Below are positions 32,304-44,070 of a stretch of DNA of 64,000 bases, in pieces; the first letter of the stretch is position 1; every line of letters starts with the position of its first letter. Below the pieces are notes generated by a model. The model worked only from the letters and a program-made list of their open reading frames with translations. It did no database searches and was not told the DNA's origin. The stretch is from Larix kaempferi (taxonomy: Eukaryota > Streptophyta > Pinopsida > Pinales > Pinaceae), in NCBI GenBank assembly GCA_027924585.1, contig BSBM01000592.1, positions 7,262,501 to 7,326,500 on the forward strand. Reading direction: 5' to 3'. Made by a program: the position numbers and the translations under genes.

Positions 32304-33900
32304 TAATTTTTCCCATTTTGTAGGGTGCATATTTCCACCTTTTGAATTCCCAGACCAAAGAAAATTAAACATATTTTTTCGGATCATGTTGATTATAGTT
32401 TTTGCAACCATTATCAGTGAAAACCAATAAATCGACATACCTATGAGAATAACCTTCAGAAGGGTGAGTCTACCACCCAGAGAGAGAGGTACTTAAAACT
32501 CCAGTTCCCTATTCTTTTCTTATATCTTTTAACCAACCAATACTAAACAAAAATCTTGTAGCAGTTTTGTTTTATATAGTATCCAAGATACTTAAAACCA
32601 TTCTCGATCAGAATCATTTGATAGGGCATATAACCATATATTTGTTGTAATATAGTGTCATCCACATTATGATGAGAAGGAGGATTTATTGAGGCTAACA
32701 TCCATACCTGATGCAGAACAGAAGAGTTTGATGATTCCATAGATGTGAGACCACTCTTCCACCGAGCTGGTACCAAATAGAACCACATCACCTACGAATA
32801 GTAGATGCGTAATTAAAACAGAATCCGAGATATTTATGCCACGAAGAATTCCAATCCTTCTTGCTTCAATAATCAAACAACTAAGAACTTCGATAACAAG
32901 TAAAAATAAGTAAGAAGAAAGGGGGCATCCTTGCCGCAATCCCCTAGAGAAACCAAAAAACTGAGTTGGAGTGCCATTGATCAAAACAGAGAAAGCGGTC
33001 GAAGAAATGCACGCCATAATCCAATTAGTCACCAATAGGGGGATACCAATCTGTAGCAAGAGAAGTCTTAAAAATACCCAATTAACCCTGTCATAGGTTT
33101 TGACAAGGTCCATTTTAAGAATAAGTGCCTTCAAATATTTAGATTTGATGGTATGAAGAACTTCCTGAGAAACCCCAACTGCATCCAAGATTTGGGGTTA
33201 TGCAAAAATGCAAATTGCTCTTTTGATATGACTTCAGCAAGTTTAGGTTCAATTGATTTGCAATAATCTTGGTTATCACTTTATAAGCCATGTTACACAA
33301 AGCAATAGGCCTGTAATAATTAAAACTGGAAGGTTTGTTGCATTTCAGAATTAAGGTTAGAAATGTAGAGCTCATCCCATTATACATAAAACCTTCAACT
33401 CTAGAGAATTCAATCATGGAAAGTAAGTCATGACCCATTATATAAAAGAAGCCCAAAAATAGCTCAACCGTCTAGCCGTCTGGACCAAGACTTTTGTCCT
33501 TTGCAATATTTTAAAGAACATTTGCAATCTCCTCAAGAGTGGCAGGCTTACTAATTTCTAAATCCTCATCTTCTGAATAGAAGGATAGAAAATGGTTTAT
33601 CACTTTCATCTGATCATCAATTCGAGCAGTGCCTGGATCAGTAAATTGCCGAGAGAAAAAAACTTTTAGCATACTTTTCTAAATCTTTTTAGTCTTGACC
33701 AGATTGCCATTGTCATCATATAGATCCCATATTGCATTCTGATTTCTTTTATCGGAGACATAGCTGTGGAAAAACTTGGTATTTTCATCATCAAGTGCAA
33801 CCCAAGTGGCTCGACTCTTTAGCCGCCAAGAACTTTCTTCCTGCTCAAGAATATCATTTTTCTGTGTTCCAGCAATTGTAATTCCTGATTTTCCTCCTCA
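32304..33900 (-). pseudogene. LINE B linker and reverse transcriptase
   Basis: Minus-strand pieces give the linker (33900-33480, badly shifted) and MSSTFLTLILKCNKPSSFN, YYRPIALCNMAYKVITKIIA (33456-33139). The main RT block (33188-32667) has ALILKMDLVKTYDRVNWVFL, SVLINGTPTQFFGFSRGLRQ followed by GCPLSSYLFLLVIE, and THLLFVGDVVLFG. The second catalytic-site residue of F-x-DD is Gly, which should abolish activity. It continues with DVSLNKSSFSS and then YQMILIENGFKYLGYYI to the Copia insertion point. Confidence 0.88.
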
Positions 33901-33978
33901 CTCATATTTTTAAAAACAATAATTAATCGCTTATTTTAAAAAGATATAATTTATATTTTTTGTGAAATTAATATGGAA

Positions 33979-34000
33979 ATATATATATATATATATATAT
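33979..34000. repeat. (AT)n microsatellite
   Basis: An uninterrupted AT run, directly followed by the GC-rich retroposon. A second AT-rich run (35011-35044) follows the retroposon tail, so the element probably landed in this simple repeat. Confidence 0.9.
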
Positions 34001-35010
34001 TCAGGATAAGGGGGCTCTCCAACTAGGGTTTTAGAGTTGACTACAGAAATGAACTTGGCGGCGATGGTACCTTCCATGGCCACCTTCCACTTTCTCCCCT
34101 GAGTTGCTATCTGTCACGGCCGATTGAAGGTGATTATAGACGGCTTCTCCCTATGCTTGGAGTGGTGGCGGCGCCTTCGCACGGTGACCCATTGGGTAGC
34201 GGGCTCCTCCTGCTTTCCAGTGGCGGGTGGCGGCGGTTTTCTGTGTTGAGGGATGCCGAACCAGGGCCGGGCATCCTTGGCACTATGGCAACGGCGGCAA
34301 CGGGTGACTGTGGAGCACGCGGGCTCCAGTTTTCCAATGTCGTCGGCGGCGGCATCTTCCTTGCCGAGGAAGCCGAAACAATGGGGCGTCCATGGCATTG
34401 TGGCAACGACGACAGCAGGTGACTGTGGAGCATGGGCTCCCTTCTGCGTTGACACGGGCTCCTGTTTTCCAATGACAATGATGACAGCTTCCTTGCCGAG
34501 GAAGTCGAAACAATGGGAGCATCAGACCTTCTGCGTTTACTATCGGCGAGCTCCTTCTTTCCAGAGGCGGCGGTGGAAACTACCCTGCTGAGGAGAGCCG
34601 ACCAACTACCTATTGGCTGTCAGGAGCAGTTTTTCCTGTTGCAGCTGGCTGCAGTTTCATTGCAGAAGCCGGTGGCTCTGCTATCTCTACAAGCGTTATG
34701 GGAATATCATTTTTTGTTTGTCTTGGTCGGCATTACATTTAGCTTCTTTCTTAAACTTCTTCTGCAGCTCTTTTTGAGCTGGTCTTTCATTTGTATATGA
34801 GTCAATCATGGCTGCCCTAAAATATGGTTTTTAGATATAGGTTTTTATTTTCTGGGGTGCCTTGGTACCTGCAAATTTTTATTCTATGAAGCTGAAAAGT
34901 TGTTACTAGACAGGGCTCCTAGAAGCCTTTTTGCAATATGTAATTTGATTGCTCCTAATGAAATTACACTTTTTTCCTTTGAAAAAAATAAAATAAATAA
35001 ATAAATAAAT
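34001..35010 (+). mobile_element. GC-rich retroposon with LINE-like 3' end
   Basis: A GC-rich head (34040-34680) contrasts sharply with the AT-rich flanks. The 3' end reads GAAATTACACTTTTTTCC, then an A-rich tail with AATA repeats, closely matching the 3' end of LINE A (AAATACGCTTTTTTCTCTGG plus A-run at 21306). The head contains partial duplications: GGTGACTGTGGAGCA twice and TTCCTTGCCGAGGAAG twice. Open frames of 80-114 codons exist on both strands, but none resembles a known protein. It is probably a non-autonomous element moved by LINE machinery. Confidence 0.6.
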
Positions 35011-35041
<31 letters not shown>

Positions 35042-35172
35042 TATGATAACTTAATGAATATTTTGTTTCATGAACAAAAATATACAACAAATTTTAATAC
35101 TTCTCTCCAGTATTCTTAATAAATTATTAAAAAATCCTTGAAAATAAAAAATATCATAACATTAAAATAACA

Positions 35173-35492
35173 ACTTGAGTGGGCCTAATGGTTAAGAACA
35201 TGTGTTCCTTCCTAGGAGGTCACATGTTCAAATCCGTAGGGGGGTAGGGTATGTACACCTCTGGAGGCTTTAGCAGTTATATCGTTGCGCAGAGGGGGTC
35301 CCTTGTGTTCCTTCCTAGGAGGTCAGAGGTTCAAATCCGGAGGGGGTAAGGTATGTATAACTCTGTAGACTTTAGGAGTTAAATCGCTACGCAGAGGGGG
35401 TCCCTTGTCCCACAAACAATGAGGTCTCATACACCAAATTGGTGTCTCACTTGACAATGACCTTAAAAATATATTATTATTATTATTATAAA
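35173..35492 (+). mobile_element. tRNA-derived SINE with internal 103-bp duplication
   Basis: The head contains a box A-like GGGCCTAATGG (35181-35191) and a box B-like TGTTCAAATCC (35225-35235), as in tRNA-derived SINEs. The block TGTGTTCCTTCCTAGGAGGT to GGGGGTCCCTTG occurs twice, starting at 35201 and 35304, so box B and the body are doubled while box A is single. The second copy continues into TCCCACAAACAATGAGGTCT and a (TTA)n tail. A truncated relative lies at 22441-22595. The target duplication is uncertain. Confidence 0.75.
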
Positions 35493-36348
35493 AACAATTT
35501 AAAAATAACATTATTGAAAACCGTTTTCTCCCCTCCATGTCTTTATCGTCCTCTCTTATTATTCTTAATATTTTCATCACATCCTTTCATTTAAAGTTTG
35601 AAAAACTTTTACTTTATTCACTAACAATCCTTTTCTAATAGCTTTATTTGATTTCAATTCTATTTGTTTCTTTATATATATATCTATATATATAATTTAC
35701 AATTACCTTATATTTAAATTTTTTATCATCGATTTGCTTATGGTTTAACTTTTTACTGTATTTATTTATGATGTCCATATATTTATATTTGCTATTATTT
35801 ATATTATTTTATTTAAGTTTTTTATTATTTTTATTAAAAATATTATTTTATTTTAATAAATTATTATTTATATTTTATTTTAATAAATTATTAAATTTAT
35901 TAATATTTTAAATATTTTTTATTAAATATATTTATTCATTACATTAACTATTCTTTTCTATTTCATAAATTTTATTTAAATTTCTTGGTAATGAATATTC
36001 ACAGTAGTCATCAAAACGTTCTAAAATCAGCTAACTTACTCGTATAATCCTCTAGTTTTTTCCAGAGAAGTATAATCCTCTAGTTATACTTAAAATTTAT
36101 TGAAAAAGGTTCGGTACTCCATAAAAATTAATATAGTACAAGAAATATCTACACGAGAGTAAAGGGCTCAAATTCTTCCCACTAGTCTCGAATAAAGAGT
36201 CCTAAATTCAGCTTTCAAATGATGTAAAAATCCATCTGTTTGATTTTTTTTTATAAGAATTGGCAGTCAGGAAAAGGTAACAGGCCGAAGGTGGAGAAGA
36301 TTTATATCAGAAAAAGCTGTCAAAAGTAGGCCTCCAAATCCATTAATC
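35493..36348. other. AT-rich spacer upstream of the RING gene
   Basis: Very AT-rich (TTATT-type low complexity 35690-35960). The last about 300 bp before the ATG is less biased and presumably contains the promoter and 5' UTR, but no convincing TATA box or other element is visible. Confidence 0.5.
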
Positions 36349-37437
36349 ATGGCCGAACTGAGGGGAGAAGTCGCGGGTTTGGTTCACGGAAGGCTTCTGA
36401 GTATGGGCAGCGATGAATTGGAAAACTTGGCTCAGATTTTGGACACTGAATGTCGCATACAATTAGAGCGGATTCGGGCAATGTTGGAATCCTCCCAGGA
36501 AGCCGAGAGAATAATTGGGTACGTTGACAGCCTTTCTGCTGTGCAGAAAAAACTGCTTGTTGGACGTGTCACTCTGCGTTTGTTGAGAAAAATAACTGCT
36601 TTCATGGAGGATATGGACGGAGATGGGCTGTTCAATTCCAGTAGCACTGATTGGGATAAAGAGCCTTTATGCTCTATGCCATTACATTCTATTGGTAATG
36701 CCAGTGAAAACATGCCAAGAAGTTCATATGTGAAAATATATGAGAATGAGGAAACAGTATCTGAATTGGGTTATGGGGTATGGAGGGATACAGATTCTGC
36801 TTTGATATTGCTCATACTGTACGAAGCTCAGGATCAGGAATGCCTTAAATCTGCAAAAAAATATGGAGTCAATCCACTTCTCTATAAGAATTTCTTTGTG
36901 GGTAAATTGCCCACGAATCATGATCTATCCCTCAGATCCAGATTTCATTCACAGCTGATTAGAGAATACCTCTGTGAATATATTCTGAAAATGGGTTTCT
37001 GCCTGCCTGGATTAATGGCAGGTGCCAACACTCAGCCAGCCAGCGTCAGCTCATATCTTGATATTATTTACAGATACGAGAGGCTTTTCAGAGTGTTGTC
37101 TAATTCTGATAATAACAATAATATTAATAGTTACTTGAAGGAGAATCCATATCCTCCTGCATCCGCTGCAAGTATTTTATGTCTTCCTTCAGTTGTTTAT
37201 ATTGGATCCAAAGATGAAGAAAAACAGAGACTCTGTGCAGTATGTGGGGAAGATTTTGAGGCAGGTACTGTAGCAAGCTACTTGCCTTGTTCCCACTTTT
37301 ATCACTAGGACTGCATTCATCCATGGCTCAAGACCACAAATACTTGCCCTGTTTGTAGGTATGAGCTTCCCACAGATGTTGTTTGTTATGAAGTTACAAG
37401 GCACATGAGGCTCTTGATGCAAAGGCCCTTATGCTAG
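36349..37437 (+). pseudogene. RING-H2 zinc-finger protein gene with internal TAG (likely E3 ubiquitin ligase)
   Basis: One intronless frame of 362 codons, starting at AATCATGGCC and ending at TAG 37435-37437, is interrupted at codon 320 by TAG (37306-37308). The C-terminal RING-H2 ligands have canonical spacing: C296, C299, C314, H316, H319, then stop 320, C322, C333, C336 (CPVC). The stop therefore replaces a variable residue between H319 and C322, and a truncated product would lack three metal ligands. The N-terminal about 290 residues show no domain I recognise; residues 15-95 look helical and charged. RING-H2 proteins usually transfer ubiquitin from an E2 to substrates. This could be a recent pseudogene (for example CAG to TAG) or a sequencing error. 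A CAG-to-TAG change elsewhere is not needed, since the rest of the frame is clean. Confidence 0.85.
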
Positions 37438-37784
37438 ACCTCTGTTGTTAACACAAGTCTGCTGTAACATTACATTGAATAGGCAATGTTGTTTTGCATT
37501 GCCATGTTCTTTCTAATGTCTAAGTATCCATATCTATGAGTTATGATCAGTAGTTCTTGTAGATTGCACTTGGGCTGTTATTTTTGGCAATGAGATCAGT
37601 TCTGTGTTGTGCTCAATTTCTCAAAAACTGACATCTGTGAATGAGTATGCTTATATATAAAATAAACATGGCTCTCTGCATAAGTGGTTGTAGATGGTCT
37701 GCATCCAACTGAGACCAACTAAAAGGATATTTTAAATCTGTTTGTTTTGTATAGCAATTCTATTTTGATTTCCTTCTGCACTGC

Positions 37785-37930
37785 CATGGAATGAGAAAAT
37801 CAGTCCTCATTTACCATTTTAAGCATGATTCATTGTTGGTATTTCTGTAATATCTGACATGGAATGAGAAAATCAGCCCTCATTTACCATTTTAAGCATA
37901 ATTCGTTGTTGTTATTCCTGCAATCTCTGT
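37785..37930. repeat. 73-bp tandem duplication
   Basis: Two units starting CATGGAATGAGAAAATCAG at 37785 and 37858, sharing CCTCATTTACCATTTTAAGC, with a few substitutions. Confidence 0.9.
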
Positions 37931-38941
37931 CTTGTGACATAAGAATAACCAATGCTAAATTATTTCATCTTATTTGTTGAATTCATTGCAATGGAGCAAA
38001 GTATGATGTTAAGATGCAATTGAGTTGGATAACCTATTGGATATTGGCAACTGAATTTCTCTGTGAAACTACTTAGCCATTCTCCAACTTTACAACAGAT
38101 GTAATTTATTGAAGTCTCAATTGATCTGCCATCATGTCAATGACTTGGGATAATTCTCTGGAAGGCCATACGAGTTTATAATAACTAATAATATATAGCA
38201 ATTTCTCAGATATATCAGTTAAGATATTGATGTCAATTGACTAAGACTGTAGGTGTATTTCAGGCTCTTTTTTCTTTAGTTGTAGTTGTTTATGTGAGGA
38301 CATGTCTGATAGAGTTTTAAGCTGATCACTACAGTTTCATTCTTGTTCTTGTAATGTATAAAAGGAAGATCTCTGTTTGGAAAAGGTGTAATTCATGTGA
38401 TCAATCTTCCTGTTAAAGTGGTCCTAAAAGAGGATAGCCATGTACATAAAGTGCATTCCATGTGACCAACATGATGGGATTCTAAATGGATGCTGCCCTC
38501 TTGTAAGTATATGTTGGTTTTTTCTGCCCCAATATAAAAGACACAACAGTGGTCTGGCTCCATCTCTGACACAGATGGTATTTCATTTCTTATCAAATGT
38601 CATATCAAGTGCTCTATGCAACGCCAATGCTTACGTCAAAAATTTCCTGTGTATGATTTACACAATTAAAATCTACCATTTAAGCTGCTAATGAATGCAA
38701 TCATGAAGATGGCATGATTACAGTAATGAAGTCGCATATGTTAAATTTATCCCACTATCCAAGGAAGATACTTGTCCAATGCTATGTATATAAACATTTC
38801 CCAGGGTTTTCTCTCGTTGAAGTAAAACCTGCTCTCACATGAGGCGTAAAAGAAATGGAATCATTTTGTTGTAATATGGAGAGGGATATATGAAAAAAAT
38901 ATTAAAAAACTTAATTTTTTTTGCAAGTTTAAATTTTAAAT

Positions 38942-38988
38942 TATATATATATATATATATGAATGATGATGATGATGATGATGATGAT
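38942..38988. repeat. (AT)n and (GAT)n microsatellites
   Basis: An AT run of about ten repeats, then GAAT, then about eight GAT repeats. Confidence 0.9.
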
Positions 38989-39476
38989 TAATGTTGAGAT
39001 CACCTTTGGTTTATCTAACCGTAAGAATGTTATTACTTGGTTTGTTTTAAATTTATGTTTTTATACTAAAAAAACTTAGAAAGAAGCTTTCCAAGATCAC
39101 TATAGTTTTGGCAAGTCACAAGGTTAGAAATGTTTGTATTGTAGCAAATACTATGAAACTCATATCTAAAATGGGTAAGCACGACACTCTAAGATAAAGT
39201 GATTTTCATCCTTAATGCTCATAGACTCACAAAGATGGCAAACCCTTTCCTCACACGAAGTTTTGGGAATAGACCGAATTTTGGGAATAGACCAATGCCC
39301 TATTTAGCTATGGAGCTCATGAAAATTCGTTCTAATCTTGGCTATATTCATTTTCTTCTTTGAATTAATTATATATATCAACTCTCTCTCTATAAGATTA
39401 ATATCTATATATAAGGTTAGTAGCTTTCTCTATATAAAGTTAGTTTAAGTAGTTATTTTGATCCATCTTTTAATGT

Positions 39477-40240
39477 GTAAGGATTTACTAAATATCCTTG
39501 TTTATGATTTACTCACCATCCTCCATCCATAAATGAAAGTGTTTATTTTTCATCACCCTCATGGTACAATCTCTTAAAATCCACCATCATTTAATAATGA
39601 TACCACTTGTTTTAATTATCATTTATATTGATTCTACCTATTGTTTTATTTACATTATTGATCATTTATAGGGATTCCATTAATTGTCTTATTTACAAGG
39701 ACTTTAAACTGAGACAATTTTAAGAATTTAATTTTATTTTAAATTATAAAAATTTAATTTTTAAAATTCTAATTATAAAATGTTTAGTGATAGTTTTGTA
39801 AAAATATTCAAATTTTAAATTTTTTTATATAGTTTCTAGGAAAATTTGGCAATACTTATAAAGATTTGCTAACATAATTTACTCACCATCCTCCTTTATA
39901 GATGATGGACAATGATGTTTATATTTTATCTAATTCTAGCTCACCATTATAGTACAATCTCTTAATATCTACCATCATTTAATAATGATTCCACTTGTTT
40001 TATTTATATCTATCAGTATTAAATTATTCTAGTTATTTTATTTATCATTTATAGTAATTTTATTCATTGTTTTATTTACAAAGACTTTAAACTAAAGAAA
40101 TTTTAAAAATCTATATTTATTTTAAGTTATAGAAATTTTAAAATCTATATTTATTGATTTTTAAAATTTTAACTATAAAATGAAATAATAATTTTATAAA
40201 AATATTTAAAATTTTAAAATAATTATATAATTTTTAAAAT
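39477..40240. repeat. About 380-bp AT-rich tandem duplication, diverged
   Basis: Blocks at 39477-39850 and 39860-40240 share ATTTACTCACCATCCTCC, GTACAATCTCTTAA, CCACCATCATTTAATAATGA/CTACCATCATTTAATAATGA, CCACTTGTTTTA and GACTTTAAACT in the same order, then similar T/A-rich tails. No coding potential. Confidence 0.75.
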
Positions 40241-41460
40241 AAAATACTTTTATTTTATAAAATTTATATAAATTATTTAAAAAATATGAGCAAATCTATT
40301 TTTAGAAAAAAATGAAAAACAACCCATGAACAAATTTAACCCTATTTTAAACATAATAACAATAACGATTGTCTTTTCCAAAATAAACGAGGACCTCAAA
40401 AGCACTCCTTATTATCTAAATCTTGCTCTCCAAATAGATTTCAAGGTATTAATAATAATTATTCTTTCCATATGGTTTTAAGTTATCCATATATATATAT
40501 AATTGATTGATTATTGTTTAGTTGATATTAAATTTATTAATATTTTATTTTTAATGAATAAATCAGAAATGAGAAACTAGGTATACGAGAATAATGTTAA
40601 AATCTCTTCAATACTAGGGTTAAATGCATTTTACTTTTCCAAATACAAAAATAATATGTTTTATATACTTTGTTGTCTAAGCATAATATTAATAATAATA
40701 AAATAATTTTATTTTTATTTTTTTTCATTTCATTTTTTATTTTTTATTTTTTTAAATATAATTTTTAATAATTAGAAAATTTTATTCACTCAAAGAAATT
40801 ACCATCTAATAATTTTAGTAAATATAGAAACATGTAATGTCTTTGACCTTTTGACCTTTCTAGTAATGAAGTAACATGATTCTTATAACATAAGCTATTA
40901 TGATTCATCCAATCAATGATATCTCATTCTCATGTTTTATTTACTTAATGGTCACAATTTCTACACTTTGTACACTTAATATGTGAGTGTTAATATGAAA
41001 TTCTTCTTATTAATTTTAAGTTTAATTTGCTAAATAATTGACTCAATATTAGTTGTTAATCGAGAGGCTATATGTTATAAGTTTAAATTTGATGAATCTC
41101 TCAAGGTTATCGAGTGCCATTATTATTGCCATTGATTAGAAGAAATTTTGCTAAATATTCTTTAGAAATACAATTAAATTCTTTTCCACTTTTATAAAGT
41201 TCCTAATCTCCTTTACATACTTTCTTAGTTTAGCATGATCCTCTCATAAACCCATCATATTTAAGTTCAAATGTGATCTAATACTTTATTTTTTCATTTC
41301 AATACATTCATACACTACTGCATTTCACAAGAGTTACCACTAGAACAATTCAATTTTGAGTTTTTCATTTTTTTTACAATTTGGTTAATAATTCATTTTA
41401 TTTTAACATAAAAATTGTCACTTAAAATAAACATTCATCAATGACATAACTAACATCAAA

Positions 41461-41710
41461 CAAATGTCAATTCTCTCTAGCTCACTCGGGTAAGGTTTGG
41501 GTATCGTCAACAAGGAAACCCAAGTTCAATTTTCCTTAGGGGTGACTTAGTTGGTAGGCGACACCCAAAAACCTAGTCAAGTTGAGGCTGGTGCGGTCTA
41601 GGCTAGGTGCGATCCCTAGGTGATTTTGACAGCTTAGGTGCCCCGGGGTCGTGGTTTCTCAGACCACATGACACTCCCACAAGTCAGGGAGATTCGAGCA
41701 AACAAAAAAA
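41461..41710 (+). mobile_element. tRNA-derived SINE with 13-bp target duplication
   Basis: The element is bracketed by AACTAACATCAAA at 41448-41460 and 41711-41723 and ends in an A-run (41702-41710). Its head carries box A-like TAGCTCACTCGGG (41479-41491) and box B-like AAGTTCAATTTTCC (41523-41536). A second tRNA-like start (GTGACTTAGTTGGTAGGCG) follows at about 41552. The target duplication and A-tail show target-primed integration by LINE enzymes. It is not the same family as the SINE at 35173. Confidence 0.8.
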
Positions 41711-41723
41711 AACTAACATCAAA

Positions 41724-42780
41724 TGAATAATTATTACAACCAGAAAAGATAAGCATCCAAATTATTCGAAAGTACCATCGAAAGTAATACTCACTAAGGC
41801 CATAATTGCTAATAAACATAATTATATCTACATTTGTGTTCGTATTTCTTTGTAAAGATCCATAATGGGTGTAATTTGTAACCAAATTAATTACAAAATA
41901 TGTTTCTTTTAAGATCTTGACTTTAGATTTTATTCTAGTCTCAATTGTAAAAAACAAGGAGTGATAAAAAATTGCACTTGCACATACATATAAAAGGGAA
42001 ACAACTTAATACATTGAAAACATGGAAAACCTTTTCCTCACCTTCTAACATTTTTAATGATGAATATGATGTTAATGGAAATAAGCAAATAGAAATTAAC
42101 AATTAAATGTCTATAGGTTACATCAAGTGAGCCTGTGAAGATTAATTACTAAGCCAATCGAAGATGGATGTATGACTTCGCCTTCCTTACCGCAGTGTTA
42201 CCAATACACGTAATGGAATTGCTTTGATTTCACTCATATTGATCAGTACTATTACATAATGAGTTATTACAAAGCTCAAGAAGGTACTTATCTTGGTTAC
42301 GTCTTATAAGGCATGTGTCAAAACAAAGGTATCCAAGGTCCAGGCTACAACTAGCATACCCTACATATGAGAGGAGCATATTTGCCAAGATTTGAAAATG
42401 GAACTTCTTTACAACTCCCTTGGCATTACTAGCCACTATTATGGCTATGGGTTGAGCTACTCTCCAATCAAATATTCTAGGGAAGAAGAGGGAATCCCAC
42501 AAATTTTTCTTTGGACGATATATATATCCGAAGGGGTTAACTCAATCAATTATTGCCAATTTTGTTGGGCATTTGGCTAGTTTCATGCCAATAGATGCTT
42601 CGTTTCAATCCCCCTAAGTGAGGCACACTAGTCTATGCCAATTGGTTCGTTAAGGATACGATCCATTAATGTGGGGAATCATCCATTAGGTTTCCTTGCA
42701 AGATTCTCTCTGTCTCCCTCTATCTCCCTCTCTCTCTTTGTATATGTATGTATGTATTCGAAGAAATAAATTGTTTTCTT
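41724..42780. other. Spacer without a supported gene
   Basis: No recognisable gene. A 90-codon open stretch (42230-42502, minus) has no family signal. A CT-rich and (TATG)n stretch lies at 42705-42756, just outside the presumed 3' end of LINE C. Confidence 0.5.
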
Positions 42781-42789
42781 TTTATTTTA

Positions 42790-44070
42790 AAAAGGATAAC
42801 AAATCATAAGTTCCACAAGTGTTGATTCTAAACACACCAAAATTAATAATTTTGCAAATAATATTAGAAAATAATTTGGAAATAAACATAGATCACAGCG
42901 CACTATAAAAAAGATGAAGCATAGACCAAGGTTATGGTTTCTAATCAGAGATTGTATGATCATACATGATCTACTAATATTTGAAACAATAAATGCCATA
43001 CAGATCAATATGTACAAGTCTTGGACATCCATCATGAATAAAAAACTATAAGGTCTATGTAGAAGGGAAATGGACACTCTCTTAATCCCTATGCTCAATA
43101 ACCATCAAAGACCCTACTTGAGAATGCACTACCCTTTATACAATACATTTGTAGTAGCATTGTTTTCTTGGAAAGTATGCCTAAAGGAGATATTAGAGAA
43201 CTAGGGTAGCATCACTCTTGCATGATGAATAATATCTCCTAGAAGGATGTTTTGATTTGAGTATCATCCCTTCAACCATTCAAAAACTATCTTGGAATCC
43301 AAAAATATTTGAATACCTTTAATGCCCTTCTCTATTGCCAACCTAAAAAGTAAAATGGAAACTTTTAATTTTTCCCATTTGTCAGACCATTTTCTAATAC
43401 CACAATAGAATGACCACCACTAACAATCAGAAATAAATAAATCCTCTTCGACACCTCATTCCCCTAAATTCCCTCTATATGCACCATTAAAGAAACCCCA
43501 AGAAATAAATAGCCATCTTGTCCACCTAACATCCAGTTCTAACCCTCCTTGCCAACTAAATAGACACTTTACACTTTGTAGAAGACCTTGAAAAAATAAA
43601 AAATCAACTCCTTGAAGATAACATCATTTCTTGCACACCATATCCCATAATGCCACCATACGGAGAGGATGGTGATTTTGGATATATTTATCATCCGTCC
43701 ATTTTCAAAAAACCCATTCATGAAATCACTATTCCACTCCCCTTTACCATTATATAATTTTTTACAACATGTCAACATCCCATGTGAACATTGAAAAGTG
43801 GCATAAAAGAAATAAGTGCAAGACACTTCCCCCATGTTCCGTACATAACATACAAAAGGTCAGCTTTCCAATAATGTTATTGAAGGTTTGTCAATGTCAA
43901 AACCTCTTTTGAAAGAACCATCTACACTAATATAATATTTTAAAGAGGCATTAAGTTTCCAAACATCTTTCCACCACCAATAATCAACTTCATCATCCGT
44001 AGAGGGAAAAATGACCACATAACCCAATCTCACTATGTAGAGACCCCATAATGGATTTGTTTCCAAGCTC
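42790..44070 (-). pseudogene. LINE C zf-RVT and RNase H remnant
   Basis: Minus-strand reading gives SLETNPLWGLYIVRLGYVV, DYWWWKDVWKLNASLKYYI (typical W-W-x-x-VWKL of the zf-RVT region), then WWHYGIWCARNDVIFKE (43650-43600). Shifted fragments of RNase H follow down to about 42790. The reading 43860-44165 runs past the junction at 44076 into LTR sequence, so its first about 30 codons are not LINE. Nonfunctional. Confidence 0.75.

Larger units (their letters stand above)
22860..33900 (-). mobile_element. LINE B: L1-type retrotransposon split by a Copia element
   Basis: The minus strand from 33900 to 32304 encodes linker and RT, and 24588 to 22860 encodes the rest (RT C-terminus, zf-RVT, RNase H). 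The Copia at 24594-32298 with its ACATA target duplication lies between. Across the junction the reading continues from KGGNMHPTKWEKLYV into PKQLGVWNIKNLYWFN, so the insertion is clean. No endonuclease domain is found beyond 33900, so the copy is 5' truncated. The RT active site reads FVGD, and stops and frameshifts are frequent. Confidence 0.88.
37438..41447. other. AT-rich intergenic region
   Basis: About 4 kb downstream of the RING gene with no gene that I can support. The first few hundred bases are presumably its 3' UTR. It contains the repeats listed separately at 37785, 38942 and 39477. Small open stretches at 38393-38691 on both strands have no recognisable features. Confidence 0.6.

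Noticed and set aside
34114-34591. Overlapping open frames on both strands of the GC-rich retroposon
   Set aside because: Several frames are open at once because of GC-rich, duplicated sequence; no domain is recognisable.
42575-42680. Possible third SINE head (minus strand, GGCATAGACTAGTG and GGGGATTGAAACG)
   Set aside because: Box A and box B matches are weak, and no tail or target duplication could be found.
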